Shown in pieces: positions 1 to 8,370 of a stretch of 64,000 nt of DNA. The notes under the pieces were generated by a model that worked only from the letters and a program-made list of their open reading frames with translations, was not told where the DNA came from and did no database searches. Position 1 is the stretch's first letter. Each line of letters begins with the position of its first letter. The translations under genes were made by a program, and so were the position numbers. Origin of the DNA: Arthrobacter sp. MMS18-M83 (lineage in GTDB: Bacteria; Actinomycetota; Actinomycetes; Actinomycetales; Micrococcaceae); contig NZ_CP113343.1 of assembly GCF_026683955.1 (NCBI RefSeq), positions 4,650,001 to 4,714,000 on the forward strand, in the 5' to 3' direction.

Positions 1-2
1 GG

Positions 3-494
3 ACCGAGGGGTCCCGGGGGCACGTGCCCGACTTCTTCGTCCGGCTGCGGGACGGCACGGGCAGGGTCGTCGACGTCAAGCCCGCAGGTCGTGTCCGGTC
101 CGCGGAGCGCCAGTTCAGCCTGACCCGTGAAGCCTGCGCGGCGGCCGGATGGGACTACCAGGTCTTCACCGGTCTGGCCGAGCCACGGGCGTCCAATCTG
201 CGGTGGCTCGCCGGCTACCGCCAGGACCGCTTCGCCCCCTCCGGCATTGCCGCGTCCGTCCTGGTCGACTCGTTCACCCCTGAGACCTCGCTGGCCGCAG
301 GCGTCCGGCGGGCAGCCAAGGCGCTGGGCACCGACGAAAGCATCGTCCGCGCGCAGGTGCTCCACCTGCTGTTCACCGGGGTGCTGGACGTCGACCTCGA
401 CGCCGCGCTAACGCAAGACACGCCGGTCTCCCCGGGTGTCGCACCGAAGGCGTGCGCCGCCTGGAACGCTAGCTCGCGGGAGGCGGCGTCGTGA
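3..494 (+). CDS. TnsA-like transposase endonuclease subunit (5' end outside window)
   Basis: The frame is open from the first bases of the window, so the gene starts upstream; a GTG at 24 is only an internal codon. The visible N-terminal part has HVPDFF followed about 15 residues later by VVDVKP, the Asp and D-x-K spacing of the restriction-endonuclease-like fold of TnsA-type heteromeric transposase subunits. In Tn7-like systems TnsA cuts the 5' ends of the element while TnsB cuts and joins the 3' ends. The stop overlaps the next gene start by 4 nt (GTGA), which supports an operon with tnsB, tnsC and tniQ. Family assignment rests on this motif plus the neighbours. The truncation is due to the window edge, not visibly to decay. 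Confidence 0.75.
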   Translation, partial: TEGSRGHVPDFFVRLRDGTGRVVDVKPAGRVRSAERQFSLTREACAAAGWDYQVFTGLAEPRASNLRWLAGYRQDRFAPSGIAASVLVDSFTPETSLAAGVRRAAKALGTDESIVRAQVLHLLFTGVLDVDLDAALTQDTPVSPGVAPKACAAWNASSREAAS

Positions 495-2526
495 AGTCGG
501 TTCGCCTGTTCGACTTCATCCAGTTCGACGGCGCCTCCTGGCAGGTGGCTGCCCACGACGGTGCCGAGCTGGCCTTGAAGAACCTCGCCACCGGCCGCAT
601 CCGCCGGGTGCCGGTCGCCGAGATGCTTGCCGACGACTCGTACCTGCCTGACGCCCCCGCTCCCCTGCCGTCCCTGGCCGGTGTCGCGCTGCTCGAAACG
701 CTCGAGCCCGGTGCCCGCGCGCAGGCCGAACTGCTGCACCGCCACGTCTACGAGCTAGTCAACGGGACCCCGCCTGACGCTGCCCCCGGAACGGGGCCCA
801 AGCCGGAGTACGACCTGGCCAACCCGCTGCTGCGCCGCATCGAGGCCAAGGCAGCCGAGCTCGCCGCCACGGGCACCCCGATCGCGGCCCGCACGTTGCG
901 CCGCCACGTCACCGCCTACCGCAAGCAGGGCATCGCCGGACTCGCCGACGGGCGCAACACACGTCAGAGCACCCTGGCGGGCTGGGCCGACCCGGAGCTC
1001 GTGGCGCTGCTTGAGGCCGAGATCGCAGGGCAGACCAACACATCCACCGGGACACGGTCCCGCGCCATCACCCGAGTCCGTGCCCTCGCCGAGCGGCAGG
1101 GCCTCGGGGTCCCGTCCCCCGCCACGCTCTACCGGATCCTGGCCAAACTGGAGAAGTCCCGGCACCCGTTCGGCAACGCCACGACCCGCAGGACCCAGGC
1201 CAGCCGACCCGACCGGACATGGAGCCGGCAGACGCCCATGCGGCCGGGGAACTCGTCGAGATCGACTCCAGCCCCTTGGACCTGATGCTCATCTACCCCG
1301 ACGGGTCCACGGGCAAAGCCGACCTCACCGTCGCCCTCGACATCGCGACCCGGACACCGCTGGGCGCGATCCTGCGCCCCGAAGCGACCAAGGCAGTCGA
1401 CGCCGCGGTCCTGCTGGCCAGGGCCATGACCCCCCTGCCGCTGCAGCCCGGCTGGGACGCAGCCCTGGGCTACTCCCGATCGATCCTGCCCCAGGGCATG
1501 ATCCCCGGCGGCGCCGACGTCCGCTCCGCGATCGCTGCCAAACCCGTCATCGTGCCAGAGTCAATCACCGTGGACCGGGGCAAGGTCTACGTCGGCGCCA
1601 CGTTCACCACCGCCTGCGAACGCCTCCAGATCAGCCTGACCAAGGCCGCCCCGCGAACCGGGACCGACAAGCCCCACATCGAGCGCTTCTTCGCCGGGGT
1701 CAACTCCGGCTTCACCCAGTACCTCGCCGGTTACACCGGCCCGAACGTCGTCCGCCGCGGCAAGGATCCCGCCGCCGAGGCACGGTTCAGCCTCGCCGAT
1801 GTCCAGAGCCTGCTTGACTGGTGGCTCGTCGCCATCTGGCAGAACCGCCCGCACCCGGGCCTGCGTCACCCGGCCATGCCGAAGAAGGACCTGACCCCGA
1901 ACGAGGCCTTCGCCGCTCTCTCCGGCGTCGCCCCGCAGATCCCGGTCACGCTCACCCGCGAGGACTACATCGCCCTGCTGCCCTTGGACTGGCGCACCAT
2001 CCAGCCATACGGGATCAACTTCCACAACCTCCACTACGACAACCCCGCCCTGCACGAATACCGAGGCGTGCCCTCGGGACTGCCCGCCCCCGCGAACGGA
2101 CGCTGGGAGATCCGCTACGACCCCTACCGGCTGCAGTCCATCCACGTCCGCGACCACCGCAAGGGTGCCTGGATCGAAGCCGAATGGACCATGGCACGCC
2201 AACTCGCCGGCCCGTTCTCCCTCGACGTCCTCACCGCCGCGAAAAAGACCCTGGACAAACGCTCCGGCAGCACCCCCGGCGCGGACCTGCTCGCCGAGAT
2301 CAACCGAATCCTCACGGCCCCCGCAGGGCGTGCCGAGGCCCGGGCCGCCAGACGCGCCAGCGCCGCGCCGCCGAGCGTTCCGGATCCCGCTCCGCCGCGG
2401 CGCCTGGCCCCTGTCCCCGAAGAACCCGAACCCGGCGCCGCTACACCGTCCACAGCGACTGCGACCGCACCTGCGGGTCCACGTCCGCGCCGTCATGCCC
2501 GCCGCATCGACCTTCTGGAGGACTGA
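491..2526 (+). pseudogene. TnsB-like DDE transposase, interrupted by a -1 frameshift
   Basis: Two overlapping frames together make one protein of about 678 residues, normal for a TnsB/Mu-type transposase. The first frame (491-1285) covers the N-terminal region and helix-turn-helix part. The second (from about 1246 to 2526) holds the whole catalytic core: Asp in EIDSSP (codon 1264-1266), Asp in VDRGKVY (1573-1575) and Glu in PHIERFF (1681-1683), a complete DDE triad. Homology-like text switches frame at the G run near 1244-1251 (one frame reads RPG, the other GELVEID), consistent with loss of one G. No classical X-XXY-YYZ slippery heptamer in the right phase is present, so programmed frameshifting is not supported. 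The C-terminus is rich in Pro and Ala. It may be a real lesion or a sequencing error. Confidence 0.8.
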
Positions 2527-2529
2527 GCC

Positions 2530-3573
2530 ATCGCGACCCCCGACTCCCTGACCGCCTGGCGCCAGTTCGTCGACCACGCCCCGATCGAGCCGGAGCGGCT
2601 CTCCCGCAAGGAGCTCAAAGCCCTCTCTCCCGAGGAGAAGGACGCCTACGACCTGGAACGCTTCGCCTGGCTGGCGGCCGACACCGTGCTGGAAACCACG
2701 GACACGCAGGCCCTTACCCGGCAGACCAGGATCATCCTCGCGCGCAACGCGGCCACCACCGCCACGGCGCGGCGAGGGCTCGCGATCTCCGGGGCAGCCG
2801 GGATGGGCAAATCCACCGCCGCGCTGCTGATCGGCAAGCGCCATGAGAAGGCCGAGCGCACGCGCCTCGGCCGCACCGACGACGTGTCCTTCGCCCCGGT
2901 GGTCTATGCCATGGTCCCGCCAGCGACCACGCCAAGGATGCTCATGCAGGCCTTCGCGAACTGGCTCGGCCTCCCGGTGTTCCAGAGGGCGACCGCGCAG
3001 ATGGTCACCGAGCGCGTCCTGGGTGTGCTGCGCACCCTCGGCACGTCTCTGGTGGTCCTCGACGAGGTGCACAACCTGACGACGAACAGGCAGGCAGGCG
3101 CCGAGGCAGCCAGCACCCTCAAACAGTTCGCCGACCGCCTGGACGCGACCTTCCTCTACGCCGGCATCGACCTGCCCACCACGGACCTGTTCGCCGGGGA
3201 CATGGGGAGACAGATCAAGGCCAGGATGATCATGCACCAGATGCGCCCCTACGGGAACGGAACCAAGGCAGACCGCGAGGCCTGGACCGAACTCGTCCTC
3301 GGCGTGGAGGACCTCCTCACCCTTGCCGCCCATGAAGCCGAGTCCCTCGCCGAGGAAGCCGCTTACCTGTGGGACCGCACCGGCGGGAGCATCGGCGGCC
3401 TCCGCGCCCTCCTGTCGGACGCGGCCATCGGAGCGATCATCGACGGCACCGAGAAGATCGACCGTCGCCGCCTTGAGACCACCGCCACCGACTACGCCGC
3501 CGAAGAACACCACCACACACGCGCAGCCATGTCCTCCGGCAGCGGCAAGCGCGGGCTGACGCGGGCCCAATGA
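2530..3573 (+). CDS. TnsC/TniB-like AAA+ ATPase with an ATC in place of the start codon
   Basis: AAA+ ATPase that in Tn7-like elements links the target selector (TniQ/TnsD) to the transposase. Walker A GAAGMGKST lies near residues 88-96 and Walker B LVVLDEVHN near 175, counting from the proposed start. A GGAGG at 2516-2520 sits 9 nt before ATC at 2530, and the reading from there (I-A-T-P-D-S-L-T) is coding-like right after the tnsB stop. The first conventional start in frame is GTG at 2686, with no good ribosome-binding site, which would remove about 52 residues ahead of the ATPase core. The simplest reading is an ATG mutated to ATC. The stop overlaps the tniQ start by 4 nt. The ATPase domain itself is intact. 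Confidence 0.8.
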   Translation: MATPDSLTAWRQFVDHAPIEPERLSRKELKALSPEEKDAYDLERFAWLAADTVLETTDTQALTRQTRIILARNAATTATARRGLAISGAAGMGKSTAALLIGKRHEKAERTRLGRTDDVSFAPVVYAMVPPATTPRMLMQAFANWLGLPVFQRATAQMVTERVLGVLRTLGTSLVVLDEVHNLTTNRQAGAEAASTLKQFADRLDATFLYAGIDLPTTDLFAGDMGRQIKARMIMHQMRPYGNGTKADREAWTELVLGVEDLLTLAAHEAESLAEEAAYLWDRTGGSIGGLRALLSDAAIGAIIDGTEKIDRRRLETTATDYAAEEHHHTRAAMSSGSGKRGLTRAQ

Positions 3574-4426
3574 CGATCCAGCCGCTCCCCGTCCCCACCA
3601 GGATCTTCGGCGGCGAGGGCCTGATCAGCTACGCCTTCCGCCGCGCGGCACGCAACGGCACGCCCGTCGAGGAGATCGAACGCGTCCTCTACGAGGTGGG
3701 AGCCATCCCCAAGCCCAGCCACCGCCGGACCCCGGAACGGCTGCAGGCCTGGCGAAGCCTCGGCTCTCTCCACGAGAGCGCCTTCGCAACACCCGCCGTG
3801 ATCGACGGCGCCGACGTCATCGATCGTGCTCTCTGCCTGCGCTGCACCCAGGGATCGGGCGGAACCGGGCGGCTGCCCCGCATCGGGTGGGTCTGCGCCA
3901 GACACCGGCGCTGGCTCGGCACCCCACAGCACGACATCCGCGCCCTGCCCGAACTCATCGCAGCCGAACGCCACTACCGTCGGGCCCTCGCCCCACGCGG
4001 CGTCCTCGTAGGCTCCCCCCTCATGCTGTGGGCCCGCGAATGCGCGACCACAGTCCTCAGCCCAAGCACATACCTCTTCCAGCAAACACCATCCGGGAAC
4101 GGTCCCGGCGCGGATCCACCTCCGACCTCGGCCTGCTCGCCTACCCCGAAACCGTCAGAATCGCCCGTCTTGTCACAAACCCGGTATTCAACACACGGAT
4201 GCTCCAACCAGGGCTCCGACCCCGCGACCGCCACACGCTGAGCGTCAAAGCGACCACCGGGTTCTTTCCCAACGCCAGCGACGACGAATCCTGGCGCGCC
4301 GCACACCGGATCACCGCCATGTTCAACACCATCGCCGGAGAAATCGAGAGGAACCCCTCCCGCGCGGGAGGCGCCACCCCCTCCAGCACGCCACTGGCTC
4401 AAGCCTGGAAAATCTGGGGCAGATAG
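3570..4426 (+). pseudogene. TniQ-family target-selection protein, frameshifted
   Basis: TniQ/TnsD-type proteins choose the insertion site for Tn7-like transposons. The first 170 or so residues, read from ATG 3570, contain the family zinc-ribbon pattern CLRC followed 19 residues later by CARH. Past roughly position 4080 this frame turns into Pro/Ser-rich nonsense and stops at 4241. The -1 frame (codons from about 4082) instead gives SDLGLLAYPETVRIARLV and a C-terminal helical stretch ending at 4426, as expected for a TniQ of about 285 residues. The frame change therefore lies near 4080-4095. It is translationally coupled to tnsC (ATGA overlap). The lesion, with those in tnsB and tnsC, suggests a decaying element. 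Confidence 0.72.
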
Positions 4427-4664
4427 CCTGTGATTCTCAGCGGACTTTTCGCAGCGCTAAGTATCACCCCTGGCGCCCGTTAGCCGGTCCTTCAACTAGC
4501 AGCGTGGCCACCGCGGTAGACGCCCTTCTTGCCGACATGATCCTGGCTTGGAGGCCTCGCATTCCTTTTGAGGAGGATCGTGGATAGCGTAGGGCCGTGT
4601 GCCAAGAGCGGGACGCCGGTCGCCGGCCAACGCCGCGCAATGGACGACCTTATGGAGGTGTGGC

Positions 4665-4856
4665 ATGCGGCAACAGTTATGGATGCTAATGGCGACAGTT
4701 TCCGATCTTGCGTTCCTGGCTGCCGTCGTCTACGTAGTGAGACGCCCGCAGCCGAAGGGCCAACCATATGGTCGGGAACACAAACTCCTGTGGACTTCAC
4801 TCTTTGTGAGTTTGTGTTGCACGATCGCCGCAGGCGTTGCAATCTACCTTCCGTGA
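4665..4856 (+). CDS. small two-helix membrane protein, hypothetical
   Basis: A 63-residue ORF starting at ATG 4665 with GGAGGTG at 4654-4660 four bases upstream. The sequence begins MRQQLWMLMATVSDLAF, has a first hydrophobic segment at residues 8-24, a short polar loop rich in Arg, Pro and Lys (about 25-42), and a second hydrophobic segment at 44-62 ending in YLP. No family is recognised. It lies just downstream of the damaged Tn7-like module, so it may be cargo or a chromosomal gene beside the insertion. A longer in-frame form from 4599 lacks a ribosome-binding site. Confidence 0.45.
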   Translation: MRQQLWMLMATVSDLAFLAAVVYVVRRPQPKGQPYGREHKLLWTSLFVSLCCTIAAGVAIYLP

Positions 4857-5609
4857 GGGACACCCCCTCCAGCCATAATCAATGGCAGTCAAGGAATATT
4901 AACGCCCGACGCCAGGCCGACGAATTGAAGGATCTTAGCAAAGTGAATACGTCCCAGTACCGGTTCCGCAAACGGGACCGACGAACCGTCACTTCAAGCT
5001 GCGATTTAACTGCTAAGCAAAGTTAACAGTCACACAAATAGCCCACCGACCACGGTACGCCGCACAGAGACGCTTGGCCTCAGTCCGCTGCGCCCGGCCC
5101 ACCCCTTGTGGGAGGAGGAGACCGGGCGTTCCATACGGAATGGCCAACTAAATTGAGACGGTTCCTACCCCATTCGTCTCAATTTATCTGGCCATTTCCC
5201 AGGTCAAGGTGGCCAACTAAATTGAGAAAGGACAATGTGGGTCCCCGAACAACTAATAGCAGCCCCTGATTGTGGTTTAACCCTGCGCACCGGCCGACGC
5301 TTCGACAACCAAGGCACTCCTGCCTACCAGAGGGAATGACGGCGAGAATCATCGATAAAAGACCCTCAGCTCGCCTAGGAGCGGAGAATAAACCCCAAAG
5401 CGATAATCCGCTTACCCAGTTGTAGCAGTCTGTCTGGCTCATCAGATGAATCAGGCGGACCCTTCTCCCGGGTTCACCCGGGGCGCCCCCGGCTCCAGCT
5501 ACCAGGTCGCGTTCCCGACGCCGTCGTGTTCTGCATGTGACCCTTTCACCTCGTTTACATGCAGTCCCCCGCGGTCATAGGCTTTTACCACCAGACTCTG
5601 GAGGGTGAA
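4857..5609. other. non-coding stretch downstream of the Tn7-like module
   Basis: No convincing coding region in about 750 bases. It holds the three-copy repeat at 5141-5227 and otherwise mixed-composition DNA, less GC-rich than the flanking genes. It is a plausible transposon end or insertion-sequence remnant zone; I cannot locate a defined right end. Confidence 0.6.
5141..5227. repeat. three copies of an about 18-20 bp motif, inverted and direct
   Basis: Copy 1 at 5141-5160 reads TGGCCAACTAAATTGAGACG. Copy 2 at 5175-5194 is its inverted form (18 of 20 positions match). Copy 3 at 5210-5227 repeats the first 18 bases of copy 1 in direct orientation. Such multiple terminal repeats resemble transposase-binding sites at insertion-sequence ends. 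The motif recalls ends I associate with IS21-type elements of Micrococcaceae, but that family call is uncertain, and no transposase gene for it is in the window. Confidence 0.7.
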
Positions 5610-6254
5610 GTGACAACTGCAATTATCGGGATCGGTAACGTCGGCTCCCGGGTCGCCCGCAATCTTGTTCAGGGCGGCGAGCCAGTCGTTCTGGCCGCGC
5701 GCAATCAATCCGGCGCTGACGCGTTGGCGGCTGAGTTGGGTACGCTCGCGAGTTCGGCAAGCGTTGTTGATGCCGTGTCACAGGCTGACGCTGTTCTGTT
5801 TGCCGTGTGGCTGGACACTGGGAAGGAGCTCATTTCCCAGTTGTCACAGGCGCTGGTCGGCAAGGTTGTAATCGACCCGTCCAACCCGATCGGGCCCGAT
5901 GGCCACGGCGGTTTTACGACGACACTGCCGGAGGGGGAATCGGCGGCCTCGGTCCTGGCAAATCTGCTACCTGCCGGAGCGCACTTCGTGAAGGCTTTCG
6001 GCACGCTGGGGGCCGACGCGCTGGGCTCGGCAGCGAACCGGCCATCCGAGCGGGCCGCTTTGTTTTACGCAACTGACGACGACGCAGCGGCAGAAACGGT
6101 GGAGAGGCTCATTAGTGTCTCTGGTTTTGACCCGGTCAAAGCCGGAGGAATCGAGGCGGCCGGCAGATTGGAGCTGATGCGTGGAGACCTTCACCAGAAT
6201 GGCGGGCTCGGTGGAAAGCTCCTGAGCGCCGACGAGGCGCGTGCTGCCCTTTAG
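5610..6254 (+). CDS. NADP oxidoreductase, coenzyme F420-dependent type (Rossmann fold)
   Basis: A 214-residue protein starting at GTG 5610 with GGAGGG about 6 bases upstream; the open frame reaches back to 5559 without a better start. The N-terminus has a dinucleotide-binding fingerprint, GIGNVGSRVARNL, followed by ARN, the pattern of F420-dependent NADP reductase-like proteins. The middle carries VVIDPSNPIG and the C-terminal part FVKAFGTLG, both typical of this superfamily. It probably reduces or oxidises a small substrate with NADP(H); whether F420 is used cannot be read from sequence. Monocistronic, with a divergent or convergent neighbour on each side. Confidence 0.75.
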   Translation: MTTAIIGIGNVGSRVARNLVQGGEPVVLAARNQSGADALAAELGTLASSASVVDAVSQADAVLFAVWLDTGKELISQLSQALVGKVVIDPSNPIGPDGHGGFTTTLPEGESAASVLANLLPAGAHFVKAFGTLGADALGSAANRPSERAALFYATDDDAAAETVERLISVSGFDPVKAGGIEAAGRLELMRGDLHQNGGLGGKLLSADEARAAL

Positions 6255-6362
6255 CGGACGGTCGGGGGGTAGCAAGGCAACGGCATCCTGGCCCATGGTG
6301 GCCGGGGTCGATTCGTTGCACTGGGCGCACGCCTTGTCTTGCTCATAGTGCTCTTGTCAGGT

Positions 6363-7625
6363 CTATTGCACGAGGGCCGCGCCCGCCTCGGTGCTGTAGG
6401 TCTTGATCGCGCGGGAGAGGCGTTGTATCCCTTCGGCTATGACTTTCGGCGGATTGGTGACGTAAGACAGGCGCAGAGTGGTTTGATCAGGATCGTGGGC
6501 GTAGAAGGCGGAGCCGGGCACAAACGCTACGCCCTCTTCAACGGCCAAGGGAAGAAGATTGCTGGTGTCGATGTCGTTCCCGAGGCGGACCCACAGGAAC
6601 ATTCCTCCGTCGGGGTTTGTCATGCTCGCTCCTTCGGGCAGTATCCCGGTGAGTTCTGCGTGCATGGCGTCACGGCGTGTTTTGTATACCGCGTTGAGGC
6701 GCCGGATATGCTGATCGATGTCGTTCGTGGCAAGGTAATGCGCGACCGCCAGTTGGTCGGTTACCGGTGACTGCAGCCCGACCGCTTGTTTTACGATGGC
6801 GACGCTTCGGAGGATTGGCCCTTCTCCCCGGATCCAGCCCACCCGGAGGCCCGGGGCCATGATTTTCGACATCGAATTCAACAGCAGGGTCTGGGCGGGC
6901 ATTCCGGGGAGCGCGGCGATTGGACCCACTGGGTCACCGGAGTATCGCAGAGGTCCGTAGGGGTCATCCTCGACCAGCGCTGTTCCCGTGCGAAGCAGGA
7001 CCTCGGCCACTTGATGGCGGCGGGCGGCCGGCATGCACCCGCCAGTGGGGTTTTGGAAGGTCGGGATCAGGTACACGAATTTCGGCTGATGCCGTTCTAT
7101 GAGCTGTTCCAGCTCGTCCGGAAGTACTCCGTGCTCATCCGTAGGAATGCCGATCATCTGCGCCCCGGACAGCGCGAAAGCCTGGACGGCAGCAAGGTAG
7201 GTGGGCCGTTCCACGAGAACAACGTCTCCGGAGTCCAGAAGTGCTTGACCGATCAAGTACAGGCCCTCCTGGGAACCGGAGGTGATCTGGATCTGTTCCG
7301 AGGTAGTCGGCAGTTGGCAGGACATGCGCGCGGCGGCCTGCTCCCGTAGAGCCGGTTCGCCTTCTGTTGAGGCGTATTGCAATGCCTTGCTGGCTTGATG
7401 GGTGAGAACATGGTCAAAAGCTGCCCTGATTTCCTCGACGGCGAACAGCCCGGGGTCTGGGATGCCTCCGGCAAATGAAATGACGTCTCCGCGCGACAGG
7501 ATGCTCAGAATTTCACGCACCGGAGATGATTGGACGCCCCGGAGCCGGTCTGCCACCGGAAACCTCCACGGCAGCGGAGTCCTGCTCCCGGGGTCTTTCT
7601 CGGTCGATTCGTTCATCGTTTGCAC
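6363..7625 (-). CDS. PLP-dependent aminotransferase, 2-aminoadipate/MocR-like class I fold
   Basis: A 420-residue fold-type I aminotransferase. GTG 7625 follows GGAAGG at 5-base spacing, which fixes the start. The catalytic Lys is K254 in SMSKIMAPGLRVGW; SGSQEGL (116-122) and FQNPTGG (190-196) are cofactor and substrate contacts, and EDDPYG (219-224) carries the Asp/Tyr pair that holds the pyridine ring. There is no N-terminal winged helix, so it is an enzyme and not a MocR regulator. Relatives act on 2-aminoadipate, aromatic or branched-chain amino acids; the exact substrate is not determinable. It is divergent from the CGNR gene. Confidence 0.85.
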   Translation of the reverse strand: MQTMNESTEKDPGSRTPLPWRFPVADRLRGVQSSPVREILSILSRGDVISFAGGIPDPGLFAVEEIRAAFDHVLTHQASKALQYASTEGEPALREQAAARMSCQLPTTSEQIQITSGSQEGLYLIGQALLDSGDVVLVERPTYLAAVQAFALSGAQMIGIPTDEHGVLPDELEQLIERHQPKFVYLIPTFQNPTGGCMPAARRHQVAEVLLRTGTALVEDDPYGPLRYSGDPVGPIAALPGMPAQTLLLNSMSKIMAPGLRVGWIRGEGPILRSVAIVKQAVGLQSPVTDQLAVAHYLATNDIDQHIRRLNAVYKTRRDAMHAELTGILPEGASMTNPDGGMFLWVRLGNDIDTSNLLPLAVEEGVAFVPGSAFYAHDPDQTTLRLSYVTNPPKVIAEGIQRLSRAIKTYSTEAGAALVQ

Positions 7626-7714
7626 CGGTACCTTCCTGTATGAGCGCGCTCGCCACGGCAGGGGTGTTCATCCTCAGTTGTCGCGCGGCACTCCCAGTGT
7701 GATGTCATTGGTCT

Positions 7715-8284
7715 ATGCCGTTCAACCATGACAACATGATCGGAGTCCGCCTTGCCGAGGACCTGGTCAACCTCGACGTCGACGGCGCGTGGACTCGCGA
7801 TGCGGTTTCGGCCACACTTACGCGTTCTCTGGTCCGCATCGTGGACCTCGACGACGAACTCACGGAGCTTCACGACTGGACGCGCCGCCTGCGGGGGGTG
7901 TTCGCCGCAACCGACACGGACGCGCGGTGCGAGTTGATCAACGAATTGTTGGCCGTCGGGGTGCGTCAGGTTCACCTCGCGACGCACGACGGTTTTCCCC
8001 CGCATCTCCATTTCGCCCAAGACGGGCACCGCCTCACCGAGCGAGTGCAGGCGGCGACCATCGGCGGCCTCGCGATCTTCGCCGTCGAGGCCCGCGTCGG
8101 TCGCATGGGCATTTGCTCACGCCCCGGATGCGAGCACGCCTACGTCGACACCAGCCGGAACGGTCGACGCGCCTACTGCTCGGCAATTTGCGGCAACGCC
8201 CACGCAGTCCAGCGTTACCGCGAACGGAAAGCAGCCGATCGCCGCGGCGCCGACCACGGATCGAGGCACCCGGAACGGGTATGA
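7715..8284 (+). CDS. CGNR zinc-finger (ABATE-type) putative transcriptional regulator
   Basis: A 189-residue protein. The C-terminal third has CSRPGCEHAYVDTS and YCSAICGNAHAVQRYRERK, a treble-clef Cys set ending in CGN, diagnostic of the CGNR zinc finger thought to bind DNA. The N-terminal 120 residues fit the ABATE (putative stress-induced) domain commonly fused to it. It is divergent from the aminotransferase gene (7626-7714 between them), so it may regulate that gene or the downstream hydrolase, whose start is 86 bases past this stop. Confidence 0.82.
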   Translation: MPFNHDNMIGVRLAEDLVNLDVDGAWTRDAVSATLTRSLVRIVDLDDELTELHDWTRRLRGVFAATDTDARCELINELLAVGVRQVHLATHDGFPPHLHFAQDGHRLTERVQAATIGGLAIFAVEARVGRMGICSRPGCEHAYVDTSRNGRRAYCSAICGNAHAVQRYRERKAADRRGADHGSRHPERV

Positions 8285-8370
8285 CTCGATGAAGAAGCAT
8301 CGCCACCCACCGACAACCGCGCCGTGGCCCGACTACGGTCAACGAGAGTCCCTTTAGAAAGGAGCAAGTC

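Noticed and set aside
1238..1255. Programmed -1 frameshifting in tnsB.
   Set aside because: No X-XXY-YYZ slippery heptamer in phase and no evident downstream pseudoknot; a simple one-base loss explains the reading.
1561..3570. A 669-codon open frame on the minus strand opposite tnsB-tnsC.
   Set aside because: Antisense shadow of high-GC coding DNA; low-complexity Gly/Arg/Val composition, no domains, and the plus strand has clear motifs.
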